64,000 bases of DNA from Gammaproteobacteria bacterium (GTDB lineage: Bacteria > Pseudomonadota > Gammaproteobacteria > Nevskiales > Nevskiaceae): positions 56,107-120,106 of the forward strand of contig JAHZLQ010000027.1 in the NCBI GenBank assembly GCA_022599775.1, given 5' to 3'. The notes under the pieces were generated by a model, which was not told the DNA's origin, ran no database searches, and saw only the letters and a program-made list of their open reading frames with translations. The position numbers and the translations under genes are program-made. Positions 9,134 through 17,878 of the stretch are shown in pieces. Position 1 is the stretch's first letter. Every line of letters starts with the position of its first letter.

Positions 9134-10335
9134 TGAACGAGGCGCAGGCGCCGCAGGCCCGCTACGAGGCACTGGCCGATGCGATCGCGGGTCGGCCCCT
9201 GCCACTGGCGGTGGCCGATCTGGATCTGATCGAAACCAATGCGCGGACCATGCTGGCGCGCGCCGGCACGCTGCCGATCCGGCTCGGCAGCAAGTCCATA
9301 CGCTGCACCGAGATCATGCGTCTCGTGCAGGATCTCGATCAGCGATTCCGTGGCCTGCTGTGCTTTTCGGCGCGCGAGGCCGCCTGGCTGGCGACGCAGG
9401 GATTCGACGATCTGCTGGTCGCCTATCCGACCATGGAGCCGGTCGACCTGGCGGCCGTCGCCGAAAGTCCCGCGCGCATCGTGCTGATGATCGACGAGCC
9501 CGCCCACATCGATGCCCTGGTCGCGGCGGCGCGCCGATTTTCGGTGAGCTTCGATGTGGCGATCGATGTCGACATGTCGAGCCGTTTTCCGGCGGTGCAT
9601 TTCGGTGTACGGCGGTCGCCGGTCGACACCCCGCAACAGGCGCTGGAGCTGGCTCGACATATCGAGAACAGCGACGGCAAGGTGCGTCTGGTCGGCGTCA
9701 TGGGCTATGAGGCACAGATCGCCGGCCTGCAGGACGACGTACCGGGCAAACGCATCAAGAACGCCATGATCCGGCGAATGAAGCGGCGTTCGATTGCCGA
9801 GATTCACAAGCGGCGTCAATCCGTGATCACGGCCCTGCGCGCCGCCGGACACGATCTGGAATTCGTCAACGGCGGCGGTACCGGCAGCCTGGAATCAACT
9901 GCGGCCGACCCCTGCGTGACCGAGGCCGCGGCCGGCTCGGGCCTGTATTCACCGGTGCTGTTCGATCACTTCCGTCAGTTTCGTCACGAACCGGCCCTGT
10001 ACTTCGCGCTGTCGGCGGCTCGTATTCCCTGCGAAGGCGTGGTCACCTGTGCCGGCGGTGGTTACGTTGCGTCCGGCCCGTCGGGTGCCGACCGACTGCC
10101 GCGTCCGTTTCTGCCGACTGGCGGCAAGCTGATCGAGCTGGAGGGGGCCGGTGAAGTCCAGACGCCGGTCCAGTTCCCGCCGGACCTCAAGCTCCCGCTG
10201 GGGGCACCGGTGTTCTTCCGGCATGCCAAGGCCGGTGAGCTGGCGGAGCGCTTCAAGTACCTGCTGCTGATGCGCGGCGGTCGCATCGTCGATGAGGTGC
10301 CGACCTATCGCGGCGCCGGCCGCTGCTTCTTCTGA
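9133..10335 (+). CDS. PLP-dependent amino-acid deaminase/aldolase, D-serine deaminase-like
   Basis: Protein of 400 residues of the fold-type III PLP family (alanine racemase N-terminal barrel plus D-serine dehydratase-like C domain). The PLP lysine lies in LPIRLGSKSI near residue 56. The C-terminal part has the conserved VNGGGTGSLE, SGLYSPVLFDHF and VTCAGGGYVASG stretches. Relatives act on D-amino acids (D-threonine aldolase, D-serine dehydratase) but many are uncharacterised, so the substrate is open. Translation is coupled to the TetR gene and the lactone oxidase follows after 22 bases. The unit is likely an inducible catabolic pathway. Confidence 0.85.
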   Translation: MNEAQAPQARYEALADAIAGRPLPLAVADLDLIETNARTMLARAGTLPIRLGSKSIRCTEIMRLVQDLDQRFRGLLCFSAREAAWLATQGFDDLLVAYPTMEPVDLAAVAESPARIVLMIDEPAHIDALVAAARRFSVSFDVAIDVDMSSRFPAVHFGVRRSPVDTPQQALELARHIENSDGKVRLVGVMGYEAQIAGLQDDVPGKRIKNAMIRRMKRRSIAEIHKRRQSVITALRAAGHDLEFVNGGGTGSLESTAADPCVTEAAAGSGLYSPVLFDHFRQFRHEPALYFALSAARIPCEGVVTCAGGGYVASGPSGADRLPRPFLPTGGKLIELEGAGEVQTPVQFPPDLKLPLGAPVFFRHAKAGELAERFKYLLLMRGGRIVDEVPTYRGAGRCFF

Positions 10336-10357
10336 TTCACGACCCGGGCCCGACACG

Positions 10358-11686
10358 ATGGACAGCAAGGACTCCCCCGCCCTGATATCCGAAAGCGGCG
10401 CGCGCTGGCGTAACTGGTCGGGCCGGGTGCGCTTCACGCCCAAGCGGCAGGCACAGCCCCAAACCCTGGAACAGCTGCAATCCGTCGTCCGGCAGACCGC
10501 CGAGGCCGGCCGCAGGCTGCGCGTCTGCGGCAGCGGGCATTCGTTCGTGCCGCTGGTGGAAACCCCGGACACCCTGCTCGACCTGTCCGGCCTCAGTGGC
10601 GTGGAATCGATCGACGGCACGCGCGCGACCATCTGGGCCGGCACCTCGCTCAAGCCCTTGGGTGGCCTGCTGCGGGCGCAGGGCCTGGGCATGCAGAATC
10701 TCGGCGACATCAACCGCCAGGCGCTGGCCGGCGCGGTATCGACCGGCACCCACGGCACCGGCCTGGGGCTCGGCTCGATTTCCACCCAGGTGGTCGGCAT
10801 GACGCTGGTGCGCGCCGACGGCAGCACCCTGCACTGCTCGGCCACCGAGAATCCGGAGGTGTTCGCTGCCGCCCGCGTGTCCCTGGGTGCGCTGGGCGTG
10901 ATCGCCAAACTGGAGCTGCAGCTGCAGCCAGCCTATCGCCTGCGTCTGCAGAAACTGGCGATGGATCTGGACGAATGCCTGGATCAGGCGCCCACGCTGG
11001 CGCGGGATCACCGTCACTTCGAGTTCTACTGGTTTCCGCACACCCGCAAGACCGGCGTCAAGCTGATGCAGCTCAGCGAGGAACCGGAATCGCGCACCGC
11101 GCTGACCACTGCCAGCGAAATCGTGATCGAGAACGGTGCCCTGGGATTGATCTCCAAGCTGGCGCGCGCCAATCCGGACTGGTGCGCGCCGCTGTCGCGA
11201 CTGATGGCCTGGTCGATGAAGGGCGATGCCGGCAGCATGGTTGCAGATGCGCATCGCGCGTTTTCGACCGTGCGTTGGGTCCGGTTCAATGAAATGGAGT
11301 ACGAACTGCCGGCCGAGAACGGAGCCGACGCGCTGCGCGAGCTGGCCGAGTTCGTCGAGCGCAAGTCGATCCGCGTGCACTTCCCGGTCGAATACCGCTA
11401 CGTGCAGGGCGACGACATCTGGCTGAGCCCGTTTTTCGGTCGCGATTCGGTGGCGATCTCGGTACACCAGTATCAAGGCATGGACTTTCGCCCCTATTTC
11501 GACGGCGCCGAAGCGATCTTTCGCAATCACGGCGGTCGCCCGCACTGGGGCAAGATGCACAGCCTGGGCGCCACCGACCTCGTCGGAATGTATCCGCACT
11601 GGGACGATTTTCACGCGCTGCGCCGACGGCTCGATCCGCAAGGGGTGTTCATGAATCCCTATCTGCAGACCCTGTTCGGCGACTGA
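10358..11686 (+). CDS. FAD-linked sugar-lactone oxidase (arabinono/gulono-lactone oxidase family)
   Basis: Flavoprotein of 442 residues. The N-terminal PCMH-type FAD-binding domain (about 20-190) has CGSGHSF, whose His is the usual site of covalent flavin attachment, and GTHGTGLGLG. The C-terminal ALO domain ends with the family hallmark HWGKMH and a DPQGVFMNPYL tail. Members oxidise aldonolactones or related polyols with O2 or another acceptor. No signal peptide is seen, so it is cytoplasmic. The start at 10358 follows a weak ribosome site; a longer in-frame ATG overlaps the upstream gene. The partnership with a PLP enzyme and an MFS carrier is the main clue to its pathway. Confidence 0.87.
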   Translation: MDSKDSPALISESGARWRNWSGRVRFTPKRQAQPQTLEQLQSVVRQTAEAGRRLRVCGSGHSFVPLVETPDTLLDLSGLSGVESIDGTRATIWAGTSLKPLGGLLRAQGLGMQNLGDINRQALAGAVSTGTHGTGLGLGSISTQVVGMTLVRADGSTLHCSATENPEVFAAARVSLGALGVIAKLELQLQPAYRLRLQKLAMDLDECLDQAPTLARDHRHFEFYWFPHTRKTGVKLMQLSEEPESRTALTTASEIVIENGALGLISKLARANPDWCAPLSRLMAWSMKGDAGSMVADAHRAFSTVRWVRFNEMEYELPAENGADALRELAEFVERKSIRVHFPVEYRYVQGDDIWLSPFFGRDSVAISVHQYQGMDFRPYFDGAEAIFRNHGGRPHWGKMHSLGATDLVGMYPHWDDFHALRRRLDPQGVFMNPYLQTLFGD

Positions 11687-11698
11687 AGCGAGAAGGCC

Positions 11699-12889
11699 AT
11701 GCCGCCCGCCCGCTACCGAGCGCTGCTGCTGTATGCCCTGTGGAGCGCGGCCATGCAGTTCGAGTGGCTGCGCTTCGCGCCGGTGGCCAATGCCACGGCT
11801 GAGGGCTATGGCGTCACGCTGTCGGCAGTGGCCTGGCTATCGCTGCTGTTTCCGCTGCTGTTCCTGCCGCTGGCACTGCCCTGGGGCTGCTTGATCGACC
11901 GCTGGCCCTTGCGGCGCTGCCTGCTGCTGGCCGCCGCCCTGACCTGCGCCGGCGCCCTGTTGCGGGCGATGCACGCGGACTTCGGCCTGCTGCTGGCCGG
12001 TACCGTGTTGATGGCGGTGGCCCAGCCGCTGCTGATGGCGCTGATCGCCCGTCTTGCGGACAGCTGGTTCGATGCCCAAGGCGCGCTGCGTGCCACCGCG
12101 GTCGCCACCGCCTCGCTGTTCATCGGTATCGGAGCCGCCTTCGCGCTGGCACCACTGGCCGTCGGCGACGTCGCCGCCAGCCTTCATGTGGATGCGGTCC
12201 TGCTGCTGGCGCTGCTGTTGCTCAGCCTGTTGCTGTTCCCGGCCGATCCCGGCTCGCCGCGTACGGGCAGCGGCCAATCGTGGGGCGACATCTTCGCCCT
12301 GTTCAAGCGACCGTTGATGCTGCCCCTGCTGGGCCTGATCTTCTTCGGCAACGGCTACTTCAACTCGGTATTCACCTGGCTGGAACCGATGCTCGGCAGC
12401 GCCGGGATCGATTCGGCACAAGCCGGTGTGATCGGTTTGTGCGTGCTGCTCGGCGGCGTGGCCGGACTGGCACTGGTTTCGATGCGGGCGCCGTCGCCGC
12501 GACGAATCCCGGCACTGCTGCTGCTCGCCACGATCGGTGCGGTGCCGCTGACGCTGTGCCTCACCGGTTCGCAGAGCTTCGGCACGGTGCTGACGGCCGG
12601 GCTGCTGCTCGGGGCGCTGATGCTGGCGCCGCTACCCCTGCTGATCACCATGGTCGCGCGGACCGCCGGCGCCGCGCGTTCCGGCATCGCGATGAGCGCC
12701 TTCTGGCTGTCCGCCAACGCGGGTGCCGCCGCAATCATCGCCGCGCTGGGGCCTTTTGCCGATCATCAATGGTGGCGCGCCGCAGGCGTTGCGCTGTGCC
12801 TGCCGCTGCTTCTGGAGGCGGCGATCGTGCTGGTCTTTCTGCGTCCGGCGCAGCCGCGCGACGACGACATGCCCGAACCATCCAGGTAG
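11699..12889 (+). CDS. MFS transporter
   Basis: Integral membrane protein of 396 residues with about twelve hydrophobic segments. The loop after helix 2 contains GCLIDRWPLRR, matching the MFS signature G-x3-D-R-x-G/R-R-R. A central cytoplasmic loop separates the two halves (about residues 180-200). GCGAGAAGG precedes the ATG. As last gene of the TetR/PLP/lactone oxidase unit it probably imports or exports the substrate of that pathway. The substrate cannot be read from the sequence. Confidence 0.85.
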   Translation: MPPARYRALLLYALWSAAMQFEWLRFAPVANATAEGYGVTLSAVAWLSLLFPLLFLPLALPWGCLIDRWPLRRCLLLAAALTCAGALLRAMHADFGLLLAGTVLMAVAQPLLMALIARLADSWFDAQGALRATAVATASLFIGIGAAFALAPLAVGDVAASLHVDAVLLLALLLLSLLLFPADPGSPRTGSGQSWGDIFALFKRPLMLPLLGLIFFGNGYFNSVFTWLEPMLGSAGIDSAQAGVIGLCVLLGGVAGLALVSMRAPSPRRIPALLLLATIGAVPLTLCLTGSQSFGTVLTAGLLLGALMLAPLPLLITMVARTAGAARSGIAMSAFWLSANAGAAAIIAALGPFADHQWWRAAGVALCLPLLLEAAIVLVFLRPAQPRDDDMPEPSR

Positions 12890-12989
12890 ACCACCCGCGT
12901 GATCGCAACGGGCGTCGCGCGCTCCTTACGGACGAGCGGCTTTCATGGTTCGAGCCATACTTCATATTCGCAGTCCTCAGCTGTGAGGA

Positions 12990-13538
12990 CTACTGCAGGC
13001 CGGCGATCAGGCTGCGCCGGAAACGACGCGAGGCCGAATGGTTGATGGCGCTTTCGTGCAGGGCTTCGAGCAGCGTCTTGGCCTGAGTGCCATCGAGTGC
13101 AAAGGGATCGAAGCGATCTTCAAGCATGAAGCGCTGCAGAATGCCATGCACCGCCTCGCGTTCACTGATGTAGTTCATCGCCCAGCCCGCGTAACGCCGC
13201 TGCACGATGCGTTCGTATAGCAGCAGGGTCAGCCGGCTGTGACGGGGGTCGCGCAGTATGCGGGCGTAGGTGTCGTTGACGGCATCGCGCGGCCCTTCCA
13301 GGCACTGCATGAAGTAGCCGGCACCGACGAACAGCGTGCCGCCGACATTCACGGCCCGGTTGTTTCGGAACGAATCCTCGAGTATCGAACTCGCGACCTC
13401 CCCGGTGACGGGAACCAAGGCCCGGCTCGCATAGAGCAATTGCACAAGCATTTGCGAAACATCCGCAGGCGGCGACGGCGCAGAGAATGAAACATTCGAC
13501 GCGCGCCTGCCCGCTTCAAGGCCGACTGCCGTAGCCAT
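12990..13538 (-). CDS. BLUF-domain blue-light photoreceptor
   Basis: Protein of up to 182 residues dominated by one BLUF domain, which binds FAD and shifts hydrogen bonding on blue light. The key residues are present: Tyr in LVQLLYASRA, Asn in the FRNN turn, Gln in GYFMQCLEGP, and the Trp/Met region in RRYAGWAMNYI. A C-terminal helical tail of about 50 residues follows and no separate output domain is visible, so it belongs to the short BLUF class that signals by protein contact. The start is uncertain: an ATG at 13451 would begin right at the BLUF fold. No neighbour reveals its partner. Confidence 0.85.
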   Translation of the reverse strand: MATAVGLEAGRRASNVSFSAPSPPADVSQMLVQLLYASRALVPVTGEVASSILEDSFRNNRAVNVGGTLFVGAGYFMQCLEGPRDAVNDTYARILRDPRHSRLTLLLYERIVQRRYAGWAMNYISEREAVHGILQRFMLEDRFDPFALDGTQAKTLLEALHESAINHSASRRFRRSLIAGLQ

Positions 13539-13597
13539 GTCGAAGTTTGTTCGCGATCCGGCTCAGACCTGCGCATCGCTGCGCCGCCAGGGCAGCC

Positions 13598-13936
13598 CTA
13601 CGGCCTGCGCGCGCCCGGCCTCGGCCGTTTGATCGGTAAGCCGAACACCGTCAGCCGCGCGCGTATCCACGCGTCGTCGATGCTCAGCCGTCGCCGCAGC
13701 CCGATCCGGCATGCTCCCGCCACAATCAGTCCGCCGTCGAACAGTGCAAACGTCGCGAGCATCACGCCGGCTGCGAGCCCATCGGTCTGAAACACGAACA
13801 CCGGGCCAGCCCGTGTGATCAGGCCAAATGCGATCAGCAACGCCGCGCCCCGCCAGCGCTGCGCGGTGCGGACGTCCAGGCGAATCAGCCCCCGCTCTGG
13901 ACGAGCCGCAGCCGCCGATCGAGTGCGTCCGCGCAA
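13598..13936 (-). CDS. small two-helix membrane protein, function unknown
   Basis: Open frame of 112 codons starting with TTG. Two hydrophobic segments (about residues 29-50 and 53-77) are followed by a basic tail containing RRLSIDDAWIRARL. That arrangement resembles small inner-membrane proteins in which two helices precede a short beta-rich cytoplasmic tail. No Shine-Dalgarno is obvious and I do not recognise a family. It could be a real small gene or chance coding in GC-rich DNA. Confidence 0.4.
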   Translation of the reverse strand: MRGRTRSAAAARPERGLIRLDVRTAQRWRGAALLIAFGLITRAGPVFVFQTDGLAAGVMLATFALFDGGLIVAGACRIGLRRRLSIDDAWIRARLTVFGLPIKRPRPGARRP

Positions 13937-14232
13937 GGGCGCGACTCGACTCTCATTTCGCGGCGGGCGGTCCGGTTGATCTGAATTCCGGGGAAAACCG
14001 GGAGCTCGTGGCGGCGCTGCAAATTCAGGTCACCCCGATCGATCGCGGTCCTTGCCGGCATCTTCCCTGTCCACGCCGCGAAGGCGAAAAACACCGCTGT
14101 CCGGATTCGTCGGGGTCTGTCGTAACTTCCATGTGAGATGGCATGTGCAGGGCCGGAACCGGCCGGTTCCGAGCGGACGCTGACGCAGTGCGCACCGGCA
14201 TCCGGACCCGACCGGATGGCCGAGGAAATCGC
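13937..14232. other. intergenic stretch, no supported gene
   Basis: Between the small membrane protein frame and the AT-rich control region. A 69-codon minus frame (13885-14094) exists but has no ribosome site or recognisable family. I see no RNA gene or repeat here. Confidence 0.4.
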
Positions 14233-14244
14233 TATCCCTCACCT

Positions 14245-14277
14245 ATTTGGGGGATACCACCCCTCATTTGGGGGATA
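14245..14277 (+). repeat. paired 12-base direct repeats (regulatory?)
   Basis: ATTTGGGGGATA occurs at 14245-14256 and again at 14266-14277, exactly 21 bases (two helical turns) apart. TATCCC at 14233-14238 forms an inverted partner to the first copy. A second direct repeat, ATATCGCA, occurs at 14275-14282 and 14318-14325. The stretch is AT-rich against its surroundings and lies 165-195 bases before the cytochrome cluster, so a regulator-binding array is likely. The regulator is unknown. Confidence 0.55.
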
Positions 14278-14345
14278 TCGCATATTTTTCTTCAAATTCC
14301 CATGTTTCCAAATCCTCATATCGCAAAATCCTTATGTTTTGTGAC

Positions 14346-14359
14346 TTGATTCAAATCAT
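14346..14359 (+). promoter_or_regulatory. FNR/Anr/Dnr-type binding site
   Basis: TTGATTCAAATCAT matches 9 of the 10 fixed bases of the FNR-family consensus TTGAT-N4-ATCAA. A TATACT hexamer at 14401-14406 would put the transcript start near 14413 and the site near -61, the class I activator position. It stands before seven redox genes, implying control by low oxygen (FNR/Anr) or nitric oxide (Dnr/NnrR); the sequence cannot separate these. Confidence 0.7.
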
Positions 14360-14439
14360 GGAAAATCAAAAATGATCAGAATTTTCCGCCTGGAGGCGCC
14401 TATACTGGGCCAGTTGTTCGCTAGTTGCGGGGGAAGGGG

Positions 14440-16398
14440 ATGATCAGGGCACGTGGGTTCTGCTTGGCTATGGTGCTGGCGCTGTCGCCCTGTCTGGCGG
14501 ACGCGCAGGACGGTTTGCTGGACGGTGGCCTGCTCGATGACGGCGGCCTGCTGTCGGAGGACAGCGAGGATTCGGCGCAGGACGACACGACGACCGACGA
14601 CGATCTGCTGGGTGGCGACGGCGACCTGCTTGGCGGGGATGATGATCTGCTCAGCGGGGAACTCGACGTCGCGCCAGAACCGGCGTCCGAACCCGCCGCG
14701 ATGGCCGCCACCGACAAACTCACGGCGGACGAAATTCATCGCGCCCTGTTCTCGGAGAGCGAGTACCCCTCGGCCAATACCTGCGGCAGCTGTCATCCGC
14801 GCCAGTTCGCGCAATGGTCGGTGTCCCAGCACGCCTACGCGCAGCTGTCGCCGGTCTACATGGCGATGCAGCGCACGATCAATCAGCAGACCAGCAGCAC
14901 CAATGGCGACTTCTGCATCCGCTGCCACACCCAGGTCGGCATGAACAAGGGGGAATCACCGTTCGTGTCCAATCTCGAGCGCCATCCGGCCTCGCGCGAG
15001 GGCATCACCTGCGTGGTCTGCCACCGCCTCAGCAAGCCCTACGGCAAGGTCAGCGGCCGCATCGCGCTGGAAACCGGCGACCTCACGGCACCGGTCTACG
15101 GCCCCACCAATGGCGATGTGCTGCGCAAGATCATCGACAACTCGGGCGGCACCCTGAGCACCGATACCGACAAATCGGGCCGCAAGATTCACGGCAATAT
15201 CCGCACCTTCGAGTACATCGGCGAGTCCGGCTTCTGCGGGGTCTGCCACGACGTGAACCTGTTCGATGGCTTCAGGCTGGAAGAGGCCTTTTCGGACTAC
15301 AAGCATTCGCCGGCCGCCGCTGCCGGCGTCAGTTGCCAGGACTGCCACATGGGCAAGATCCAGGGCAAGAACGCCGGCTACGACTTCGGTCCGGCGGCGC
15401 AGATCGGCAGCCTCAGCACGCCACCGCGCAAGCTGACCAACCATTTCTTCGGCGGACCGGACTATTCGGTGATCCATGCCGGCCTGTTCCCGCACAACAT
15501 CGAGGCTACCAAGCTGGCGACGCCGCAGGACTGGTTGCTGTTCGACGACGAGGCCGGCTGGGGTACCGACGCGTTCGAAGACAACCTGCCGGATGACTAC
15601 GAGTTCCCGGACCGCTGGAGCGCGATCGACGACCGCTATGACGCGCGCGCGATCCTCAACGACCAGCACGAGAAGCTCGGATGGGCGCGCGAGAAGCGTC
15701 TGGAAGTGCTGCGCAATGGCTACGGGCTCAGCGACATCAGCGTGAGCAAGCAGAGCGACGATTCGCTGCATTTCAAACTGACCGTGCGCAACATCATGGA
15801 CGGTCACAGCGTACCCACCGGCTTCGACGCCGAGCGCCTGGTGTGGTTGAACGTGGTGGTGAAGGACGCCGAGGGCACGATACTGATGCAGTCCGGCGAT
15901 CTCGATCCCAATGGCGACGTACGCGATTCGCATTCGGCCTACGTGCACAACGGCGATCTGCCGCTGGACAGTCAGTTGTTCAGCATGCAGTCCAAGTTCA
16001 TCACGCGGAACGTGCGCGGCGGTGAGCGCGAGCAGGTGCTCACGGTGAACTACTCGGTCGACGCCCTGCCCTTCATCCGGCCGAGCACACAGTCGACGAT
16101 CCTGACCGGTCAACCGGCGGCGGCGCGCAAGCATCGCTATGTGCTTTCGCCGGGCGGCGAGCGGGTCGCCAAGTACCGCAGCGATCTCAACGGCAAAGGG
16201 CCGTATAGCATCACGGCGCAACTGCGTATCGCGATGGTGCCGGTCAACCTGATTGCGGAAATCCAGCACGTCGGCTTCGACTACGGCATGAGCACGCGCG
16301 AAGTCGCGGACCGGGTCGTGGCCGGACATGAGGTGCTGTGGGAACGCCAGATGCAGATTGGCGGCACGACGGTCGCGCAAGCGGCCTCGAATCAATAG
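14440..16398 (+). CDS. exported pentaheme cytochrome c with acidic head
   Basis: Secreted protein of 652 residues. A Sec signal peptide ends near CLADAQ (residue ~23). An acidic Asp/Leu/Gly tract follows (about 24-80), built from DLLGGD-like units. Five CXXCH heme sites follow between about residues 115 and 300: CGSCH, CIRCH, CVVCH, CGVCH and CQDCH. The first part recalls the cytochrome c554 family. The C-terminal ~300 residues carry no heme motif and look beta-rich, perhaps for binding a partner. The start at 14440 is preceded by GGGGGAAGGGG; a TTG at 14425 is less likely. First gene of the redox cluster, downstream of the FNR-type site. Confidence 0.85.
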   Translation: MIRARGFCLAMVLALSPCLADAQDGLLDGGLLDDGGLLSEDSEDSAQDDTTTDDDLLGGDGDLLGGDDDLLSGELDVAPEPASEPAAMAATDKLTADEIHRALFSESEYPSANTCGSCHPRQFAQWSVSQHAYAQLSPVYMAMQRTINQQTSSTNGDFCIRCHTQVGMNKGESPFVSNLERHPASREGITCVVCHRLSKPYGKVSGRIALETGDLTAPVYGPTNGDVLRKIIDNSGGTLSTDTDKSGRKIHGNIRTFEYIGESGFCGVCHDVNLFDGFRLEEAFSDYKHSPAAAAGVSCQDCHMGKIQGKNAGYDFGPAAQIGSLSTPPRKLTNHFFGGPDYSVIHAGLFPHNIEATKLATPQDWLLFDDEAGWGTDAFEDNLPDDYEFPDRWSAIDDRYDARAILNDQHEKLGWAREKRLEVLRNGYGLSDISVSKQSDDSLHFKLTVRNIMDGHSVPTGFDAERLVWLNVVVKDAEGTILMQSGDLDPNGDVRDSHSAYVHNGDLPLDSQLFSMQSKFITRNVRGGEREQVLTVNYSVDALPFIRPSTQSTILTGQPAAARKHRYVLSPGGERVAKYRSDLNGKGPYSITAQLRIAMVPVNLIAEIQHVGFDYGMSTREVADRVVAGHEVLWERQMQIGGTTVAQAASNQ

Positions 16399-16465
16399 GC
16401 GCCGCACCTTGATCGGCATGGGTGCGGGTTCGGTGCGTGCAGACCTCACCAAGGGAGTCGCGGGC

Positions 16466-17878
16466 GTGAAACGGGTTTACAGGGGATCTTTGCTGCTCAC
16501 GGCCATTGTTGGCGCCAGCCTGTGCGGCGGCTATGTCCAGGCATCGGACGAGTCCAGCCGTTTTCCGGACACGCCCAAGCCGTACCTGAGTGACGAGGAA
16601 CTGCCCAAGCTGACGCCGCCGATCCTCGAACTCGGCGGCCGCTTTCTCGGGCCCGGCGAAATCCGTCCGGGATTCCAGCTGCCCACCGGCGCCGTATGGC
16701 AACCACGCTTCTGGGTCTACGGCGTGTTTCGCTCGGCCCTGCAGACCTACTCGGACGAGGATGGCGGTGGCGGCAGCGAACTGGCCAATCGCCTGGACCT
16801 GTTCGGCAATCTCCAGCTGACGGGCAGTGAACGCATACTGCTGGGCGTACGGCCGCTGAATCGCGGCGCCTCGTTCACCGGCTGGCAGTTCGATCCAGAC
16901 CGCGAGGATCCGTACGACGACAACGTCAACGCCGACCTCACCACCTTCTTCTTCGAAGGTGATTTCGGTGAGGTCTTTCCCGGCCTGGACCGAGATGACA
17001 GCGGCACCCTCGACATCGGCTTTTCGGTCGGGCGGCAGCAGATCACGGTGCAGGACGGCCTGCTGATCGACGACCGGCTCGATGCCATCGGCCTGACCCG
17101 CAACTCGCTGCGTTTCAGCGGCATCAACTGGCTGAACAACCTGCGCATCACCACCCTGTTCGCCTGGAACGAAATAGATCGTGACGACAATCACGACGAT
17201 GACGGCGCACGCCTCTACGGCATCTTCACCCAGTGGGACACGGTGTTCGGCAACGCCTTCGCCAGCACCATCGATGTGGACTTCACCGTCATCGACGGTA
17301 CCGAGGGGCGTGGCGACATGATCGCCGGCGGCATCGGTGCGGTGCAGCGTATCGGCCTGATCAACACCACCTTCCGTGCGCTGTTTTCGGACGATTACGG
17401 CAGCGACGGCACCGACAACCCGGCCTCGGATGACGGCCAGCTGTTCTTCACCGAACTGTCGGTGACCCCGCATCACACGCACAATCTGCTGTATATCAAC
17501 GCCTATTGGGGACAGGACAACTTCTCGTCCGCCGCGCGCGATCCACTGGCCGGCGGGCCACTGGGCCGGACCGGCATCACGTTCGCCGCGAGCGGCATCG
17601 GCAGTTACCCCGCGCCGCTAGGCAACCGAACCGACGACAGCTACGGCTGGACCACCGGCTATCAGATGTTCTTCGACAGCAATCGCCGACAGCTGATCGT
17701 CGAGCTCGGGCGCCGTAGCGACACCGAGGGCGCACGCACCGGCGGCGGTGCACTGTCGTTCCGGCTGCAGCAGGCCGTGGGACGTCGTGTGTTGTTACAG
17801 TTCGACGGCTTTGCCTCATCGGTGGACCACGGGCCGGACCAGCGCGGCGCACGCTTTGAACTGGTGGTGAAACTCTGA
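16466..17878 (+). CDS. outer-membrane beta-barrel protein of the cytochrome cluster
   Basis: Exported protein of 470 residues. The signal peptide ends near GGYVQASDE. The body alternates polar and hydrophobic residues with aromatic girdles (RFWVYGVFRSALQ, LRITTLFAW, TTFRALFSDDYG), as in porins, with Asp-rich turns such as DRDDSGTLD that may bind calcium. It ends in a strand, GARFELVVKL. The GTG start at 16466 is chosen because AGGGAG lies 8 bases upstream and the signal peptide then begins with MKR. It could house or receive the periplasmic cytochromes as in porin-cytochrome conduits. I see no sequence kinship to MtrB, so the role is inferred from shape and neighbours. Its stop overlaps the next start. 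Confidence 0.75.
   Translation: MKRVYRGSLLLTAIVGASLCGGYVQASDESSRFPDTPKPYLSDEELPKLTPPILELGGRFLGPGEIRPGFQLPTGAVWQPRFWVYGVFRSALQTYSDEDGGGGSELANRLDLFGNLQLTGSERILLGVRPLNRGASFTGWQFDPDREDPYDDNVNADLTTFFFEGDFGEVFPGLDRDDSGTLDIGFSVGRQQITVQDGLLIDDRLDAIGLTRNSLRFSGINWLNNLRITTLFAWNEIDRDDNHDDDGARLYGIFTQWDTVFGNAFASTIDVDFTVIDGTEGRGDMIAGGIGAVQRIGLINTTFRALFSDDYGSDGTDNPASDDGQLFFTELSVTPHHTHNLLYINAYWGQDNFSSAARDPLAGGPLGRTGITFAASGIGSYPAPLGNRTDDSYGWTTGYQMFFDSNRRQLIVELGRRSDTEGARTGGGALSFRLQQAVGRRVLLQFDGFASSVDHGPDQRGARFELVVKL

Noticed and set aside
13885..14094. 69-codon minus frame upstream of the small membrane protein
   Set aside because: No ribosome site, no recognisable family, and it overlaps the 13598-13936 frame.
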